64,000 nt of DNA from JAHDCJ01 sp039028895 (GTDB lineage Bacteria > Bacteroidota > Bacteroidia > Chitinophagales > Saprospiraceae): NCBI GenBank assembly GCA_039028895.1, contig JBCCHF010000017.1, forward strand, positions 53,281 through 117,280, given 5' to 3'. The notes beneath the pieces are model-generated. The model was not told the DNA's origin and ran no database searches. It saw only the letters and a program-made list of their open reading frames with translations. The position numbers and the translations under genes were made by a program. This document shows positions 60,501 through 64,000 of this stretch, piece by piece (position 1 is the first letter of the stretch; every line of letters begins with the position of its first letter).

Positions 60501-62887
60501 CTAATTGGGAAAAAATTAAAGTCCTGGAGGTATACCTCAAAAAATTGGGAGAAAGTACTGATATTAAAAATCTTGAGCTTTTTGATGAAGTCAAAGAAAC
60601 TTATGAAAAGGTATCCAATATTATCGAGAAAGGCCTTTCAAAGATGGATAGCCGCCAGAAACTGGTTCAGCGTCAGAAACTGAAAAACGTCAAAGTACTC
60701 AACGTTGAAGGTCAGGATGAAATAGATGAAATCTTTACTGAGTTTACAAAAGACCTCAAACGATCTCTTAAAACACAGGAGATTCCTATAGGCGATCACG
60801 AAGAGGAATTAGCCCGAGTATCAACAATCTCAGATACTGAAGAGCGGGAAACTGATGGCATTCGGCTACGGTTAGATATGCTAGGCACATTGAACGACAT
60901 CAAAGACCTTGAAACTTCTTATTCAAGAAAACAGATTGAGTTACAAGACAAATTGTACAAAGCCAACAGGGCTAAGGAACAGAAAATCTTTGCGTCATTA
61001 GGCCCATACGATTACGACTTTTTGACCAGTGGTGCATTTACATCAAGGGAGATCGAATTGATGAACAAAGCCTTCCAGAATGCACTGGATCGTTTTTATG
61101 CGGTCCGCGATTCAGGAGGATCTGTCGATGATGCCATGCGCATGATAGAGCATATTCCTGTAAGTATGCTGCCAGACAAATTGGTTAAGGAGTTGCATCG
61201 CTGGCGAGTAACACAGGAAGCCTTCGAAAAAGAGGAAAAAGAGAAAGCAGAAGAAGAGTTTAAAAAATCAGACTTTAATGAGTTCCTGGAATCCATCGGA
61301 GAAGTCTATGGAACCACCAAAATGTACGATTCTCTCTTTTACAAGGAAAAAGGTGAAAAAGAAAAACGATTTCTGTTTACCAGGGAAAAGATGTCCAAAG
61401 CCCAGAAAAAGATTGAAGAAGTCCTGGGTGATGTTGAAATCGGATTAACTGCTATAGAGGATGTTAGCGGTATCATAGATGCGGTGAGTGTAACAGAACG
61501 AAAAGCGCGAAGAAAGAAACTCATCATGTCCAGTATGAAACTGGTGCTTGATACTTTGAGTACGGTTGCAGAAAAGATCGAAGACAAAAAGTTTGAAATG
61601 ATCGTAAAGGATGTGGCGACAGGTATGAAGCTGATATCCTTAATTCCCGTGCTTAAAGATAAATCTCAGTCAGCTAAAACTACAAAAGCCTACATTGATG
61701 CTAATGTCGACAAGTTCGAAAAAATAGCAAGTGGTTTATTGGGTGCAGGTGTTACCGCAGCAAAAACGGTAAATACTTTCCACAAAATGGCATTTATTTC
61801 TGACCAAATTGTTCCAGGCTTGGGTGTCGCAACAGGTTCAGTTTCCTTAGGGGTGAACGTTTACAAAATTGCCAACGAGTATTTGTTGAAAAAGAAAACA
61901 TCTGCACTTTACCAAAAGGCTGTTCGAGAAAACCCGGATTATGTAGAACCGCTTGAGCAAGAAATTTCATCTCTTAATAAACGGATGGCCAAAAAAGCGG
62001 TTGACTCTGTTTCTGATGGAGTTTCTATAGCTGGAGGAGTAGCTACATTAACAGGGGTTGGGGCCATTGTAGGGGCTAGCCTTGCCTTTACTGCAGGAGC
62101 TATAAAATTGGGCAATAAAGTGGTATTTACTTCCATTAATGAGGCACAGATGAAAAAAGCCGAGGCTTTGCGGATAAGAGCCACCAAGTTCAACGACAGG
62201 GAAGCCCAAATGGAAATATTTTCCAAAAGTCCCAAATATGCAAAAATGTTCCTGGCTATCGGTGCCACCAAAACACCGCCCGATCCTATAGCTCTTGAAT
62301 TTATTTTACATCGTGGAATTACAGAAAAAGATATCCAGCGACAGGAAATGAGTGCTATGGTTGTCCGAAAATACCTGCTGAAAATTTCGGATGAGCAAGA
62401 CAACCATGATGGTGTATCAGGCATGGTTAAGGAATGGTATACAAAACTGAAAAGGACATGGCAAAACTACAAACAGCGTAAGAATTTCTGGGACGGAACA
62501 CCCAACACCAGGGCTTATTCAAGTCTAATGGATGTATATCCACCTTCTGATCTTCAGGAACTTATAGAAAATGCCAGGACTATTTTTGATGGCGAACAAT
62601 TTCTGGCTGCTCTCAGAAATACAGAATCCAACCGCAACTCGGCAAAGGATAAACTCCTGGAGATAAAAACAGTGCTAGAGGGACATCTGAATGCCTTGGA
62701 TAAAGCCTATGAAACAGGAGCTGAAAAACTTGAGTCTGCCCGGAAGGCCCTCATTACCAATCCACTCGATGAAGACGCATCAAACAAATTTGAATTGCTC
62801 GAATTAACTCTGGAACAAATTACAACTGAACGCAATGAGGTGGAAACAAGGTTCCTGAAATATTACGAAGATTTGGTTTTGGTTTAA
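57557..62887 (+). CDS. 1776-aa coiled-coil protein with C-terminal glycine-rich hydrophobic segments, function unknown
   Basis: I do not recognise this protein. It has no signal peptide. Residues ~1-1330 are almost entirely charged Lys/Glu-rich helices with a recurring unit in which a hydrophobic helix carries a Trp, e.g. LIIQINAWFQRY, IIFEWDAHFNDIY, EEKITEWKIWIEDY, FDLITTWLAGYK, DAEIQKWNNQV and IEKLIVLWRKQ. Around 1390-1440 and 1488-1520 there are Gly/Ala/Val-rich hydrophobic stretches (SIAGGVATLTGVGAIVGASL and LGVATGSVSLGVNVYKIA) that could insert in a membrane or form a buried hairpin. The last ~200 residues are helical again with an acidic end. No enzyme motif is visible. A toxin or effector of a secretion or contractile-injection system, or a structural scaffold, would fit; I cannot choose. 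Confidence 0.75.
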   Translation: MDAKIINIIKSKVEEAKTNAVFIKGSADIVNKLKTSINTYILEVERLSSLKGSELTSYKRAKRPDFDTYAQQIQDWGEKFADDLKNPIIKAHAAELRKLQDKMYELISDLAEKKDFLAIDRHSARAAKKLIDEFKEIKADREERDNKKEAMGLTAENITLLFRPKFQRLIIQINAWFQRYPEESRNHNQIKQATALNKLKSAVKELDSKVEDGITDFWEPKERQSQELVNQLKNDFEKFEIASIGFGDMTPEKVKETTELALNGFEKIIFEWDAHFNDIYRNEILEKHWTIIQGYKYKIEAEREEVFDTLDVNIVNKLVPEYADILEAIIRSRKAYQKHKSSSTPSYTLLGEIQEIKTSILDLNEKIGALQKDYLAPSKDKFETAISNISKTETGLFAETKVVNRLFDELKGPLVSSLGSTASTPHQIHMSTANLDLDNSGVSLFRFGLTPSFLRDAYGAIYMMNNKYMLMPEEDLEERRKQLFKMRGASYDWLDAYSKKDSPTSKDNERKEKLETLLVTIKGALTEIGKYVQSKDNFLDIKDAYQDFLSVKIPVDEAVSAKKKIRTDQKAKKTMESISEAIDLVNMRSKTWQSRHPKIQGFENYKHKREIVFMLKDVNKYASEIGVRPIIGEVFIKKEYNAKKDKLYDSIVEGINGISGNLTKDSAKRLRLLGNIEEKITEWKIWIEDYKDSGDNKLNERKAYLIGKEVGQTGTITPGVGRTKIEEEFKEASSRFKLDEDHKTIKTQFDELLRLSDKYDEAVGKTSRRKRLRTEFLGKARTEFDLITTWLAGYKLVQDKINSRATTKTAETKRFEKAHKKQKKDILGKEATLKDSLSRLTGFTAEKQSGFLIYNTIIKMKDSLDYNYNALDDAGVKLRKLKIIADIDAEIQKWNNQVSELKIEPFNTTISDYRNELNTERLKYSNNAEPEDKVYKKIEELELELKALTTVTKENAKLKSSIEKLIVLWRKQNKYKTTANGTNWEKIKVLEVYLKKLGESTDIKNLELFDEVKETYEKVSNIIEKGLSKMDSRQKLVQRQKLKNVKVLNVEGQDEIDEIFTEFTKDLKRSLKTQEIPIGDHEEELARVSTISDTEERETDGIRLRLDMLGTLNDIKDLETSYSRKQIELQDKLYKANRAKEQKIFASLGPYDYDFLTSGAFTSREIELMNKAFQNALDRFYAVRDSGGSVDDAMRMIEHIPVSMLPDKLVKELHRWRVTQEAFEKEEKEKAEEEFKKSDFNEFLESIGEVYGTTKMYDSLFYKEKGEKEKRFLFTREKMSKAQKKIEEVLGDVEIGLTAIEDVSGIIDAVSVTERKARRKKLIMSSMKLVLDTLSTVAEKIEDKKFEMIVKDVATGMKLISLIPVLKDKSQSAKTTKAYIDANVDKFEKIASGLLGAGVTAAKTVNTFHKMAFISDQIVPGLGVATGSVSLGVNVYKIANEYLLKKKTSALYQKAVRENPDYVEPLEQEISSLNKRMAKKAVDSVSDGVSIAGGVATLTGVGAIVGASLAFTAGAIKLGNKVVFTSINEAQMKKAEALRIRATKFNDREAQMEIFSKSPKYAKMFLAIGATKTPPDPIALEFILHRGITEKDIQRQEMSAMVVRKYLLKISDEQDNHDGVSGMVKEWYTKLKRTWQNYKQRKNFWDGTPNTRAYSSLMDVYPPSDLQELIENARTIFDGEQFLAALRNTESNRNSAKDKLLEIKTVLEGHLNALDKAYETGAEKLESARKALITNPLDEDASNKFELLELTLEQITTERNEVETRFLKYYEDLVLV

Positions 62888-62957
62888 AAATTAGTTCGGA
62901 TTTCTAAATCGGAACGATAACCCTCTGGGTCTCCCCTACTTTTGTTAAAAAAACAGA

Positions 62958-63932
62958 ATGAAAGCAATTGTTTGCACAAAGTATGGGTCACCGGATTACC
63001 TTAAGTTTATGGATAGGCCAAAACCTGTCCCAAAAGACGATGAAGTGCTAGTCAAAGTTGTAGCTACCACCGTAACAGCAGCGGATACCATGATGCGGAA
63101 GGCGGAGCCATTTATCAGCCGTTTATTCCTTGGATTAACTAAACCCAAGAATGACATTACAGGAACCGGTTTTGCAGGAATCGTTGAGGCAAAAGGAAAC
63201 GCAGTCACCAAATTTAAAGTCGGTGATCTTGTATTCGGTGAATCAGGAATAAGCTTTGGTGCTAATGCAGAGTATGTTAGTGTAGCGGAGGAGGGAGTAA
63301 TTATGAAAAAACCGGAAACCCTTTCTTTCGAAGAAGCTGCAACAATTAGTGATGGCGTCTTAACCTCTTTTAATTTTTTGAAGATTATCGGAAAAATCTC
63401 AGAAGGCCAATCCGTTTTGGTAATAGGTGCATCTGGAAGTCTTGGGACAGCAGCGATACAATTAGCAAAGTATTTTGGTGCAACAGTTACAGGAGTTTGT
63501 AGTGGTAAAAACGAAAAACTTGTTAGATCATTAGGTGCTGACTACGTCATCGATTACACAAAGGAGGAATTCACGAAATCGGAGATTGGTTTTGATATCG
63601 TTTATGATGCTATCGGCAACAGTTCATTCCTAAAATGTAGAAAGATTTTAAATGAGAATGGTGTATACCTTACCCCCGTATTGAAATTCAGCCAGCTAAT
63701 GCCAATGGTCATAATGTCTATGTTGGGCAATAAAAAAGGAAAATTCTCAGCTACAGGCCTTTTACCAGCGTCAGATTTACGAATAATGCTAGTCAACATT
63801 CTGGAAATTATAAACGGTAACCAGCTGAAAACTGTAATTGATAAACGCTATTCGCTAAGTGATGCCATCAAAGCTCATCATTATGTTGATACCGGTAGGA
63901 AAACAGGAAATGTAGTATTGGAAGTTCTCTGA
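62958..63932 (+). CDS. NAD(P)-dependent alcohol dehydrogenase / quinone oxidoreductase (MDR family)
   Basis: 324 residues of the medium-chain dehydrogenase/reductase superfamily. The N-terminal catalytic domain lacks zinc-binding Cys clusters, and FAGIVEAKGNAVTKFKVGDLVFG is the GroES-like signature. The cofactor domain has VLVIGASGSLGTAAIQLAK, A..TGVCSGKNEKLVRSLGAD and the final RKTGNVVLEVL. It resembles quinone oxidoreductase-like enzymes that take NADPH. The substrate is unknown. A strong hairpin follows immediately after the stop. Confidence 0.9.
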   Translation: MKAIVCTKYGSPDYLKFMDRPKPVPKDDEVLVKVVATTVTAADTMMRKAEPFISRLFLGLTKPKNDITGTGFAGIVEAKGNAVTKFKVGDLVFGESGISFGANAEYVSVAEEGVIMKKPETLSFEEAATISDGVLTSFNFLKIIGKISEGQSVLVIGASGSLGTAAIQLAKYFGATVTGVCSGKNEKLVRSLGADYVIDYTKEEFTKSEIGFDIVYDAIGNSSFLKCRKILNENGVYLTPVLKFSQLMPMVIMSMLGNKKGKFSATGLLPASDLRIMLVNILEIINGNQLKTVIDKRYSLSDAIKAHHYVDTGRKTGNVVLEVL

Positions 63933-63989
63933 AAACGAAAAAAGGCCTCCAAGCCAAACTAAGCTACTCGAGGCCTTATCTTCGTTTTC
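63931..63989. terminator. Strong two-part hairpin after the dehydrogenase gene
   Basis: GAAAACGAA (63931..63939) pairs with TTCGTTTTC (63981..63989), and inside it AAGGCCTC (63942..63949) pairs with GAGGCCTT (63970..63977). The stem is perfect in both parts with small bulges, and it starts on the last two bases of the stop codon. It can act in both directions, with T-rich sequence following on the + strand. Confidence 0.75.
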
Positions 63990-64000
63990 AAATTTTATTC

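Noticed and set aside
1..64000. CRISPR arrays, tRNA/rRNA genes, insertion sequences
   Set aside because: Looked for but no regularly spaced repeats, cloverleaf sequences, transposase motifs or paired terminal repeats were recognised by eye.

Overview
The window reads as one contiguous piece of a Bacteroidota chromosome, probably a gliding, polymer-degrading member of the Cytophagia/Saprospiria type. The evidence is type IX secretion C-terminal domains (2..502, 727..2847, 50766..53597), a TonB receptor with a carboxypeptidase-regulatory-like plug extension, many short lipoproteins, AT-rich spacers and no obvious Shine-Dalgarno sequences. I saw no rRNA, tRNA, CRISPR array, transposase or prophage gene.

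Layout. 1-8.6 kb: secreted hydrolases (GH9 glucanase, serine beta-lactamase-fold enzyme) and small enzymes (GNAT, SRPBCC, sulfotransferase). 8.6-10.9 kb: a leftward DUF2975/XRE operon ending in an unusual FkbM-methyltransferase/VOC fusion. 10.9-15.9 kb: an M14 carboxypeptidase with MORN-like repeats, a penicillin-acylase-family Ntn hydrolase, and a divergent HxlR regulator/O-methyltransferase pair. 15.9-38.6 kb: a two-armed nonribosomal peptide cluster. 38.7-54.1 kb: M14 peptidase, methyltransferase, phytase/TonB receptor pair, SDR, Qnr-like pentapeptide protein, ceramidase-like membrane protein and secreted proteins. 54.3-62.9 kb: a TolB-like/TPR/AraC regulator followed by two large helical proteins of unknown function (440 and 1776 aa). 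The window ends with a quinone-oxidoreductase-like dehydrogenase.

The NRPS cluster is the most striking part. The left arm (24422 down to 15940) has ornithine cyclodeaminase, a PltE/AnaB-like acyl-CoA dehydrogenase, a free adenylation enzyme with a proline-starter-like pocket, a free carrier protein, and a C-A-PCP module. That module has a zinc-finger PP-loop (N-acetyl sugar amidotransferase-like) domain inserted between adenylation motifs A8 and A9, and its pocket reads like an asparagine code. The right arm (about 24610 up to 38579) has an ABC exporter, a HupE/UreJ-like membrane protein, and a module whose adenylation domain is cut, also between A8 and A9, into two polypeptides. A guanidinoacetate-methyltransferase-like gene lies between the halves and all three genes are joined by ATGA overlaps. 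Then come PCP-E, a C-PCP-TE protein with a cysteine thioesterase nucleophile and no adenylation domain, an Sfp-type PPTase, an aminotransferase and a TyrA-type dehydrogenase. My inferred product is a short peptide starting from oxidised proline (dehydroproline or pyrrole-2-carboxyl), followed by a modified Asn-like residue and a methylated D-residue.

The second candidate for something undescribed is the 440/1776-aa pair at 56181..62887: coiled-coil proteins sharing a Trp-containing helical motif, the larger with two glycine-rich hydrophobic stretches near its C terminus.
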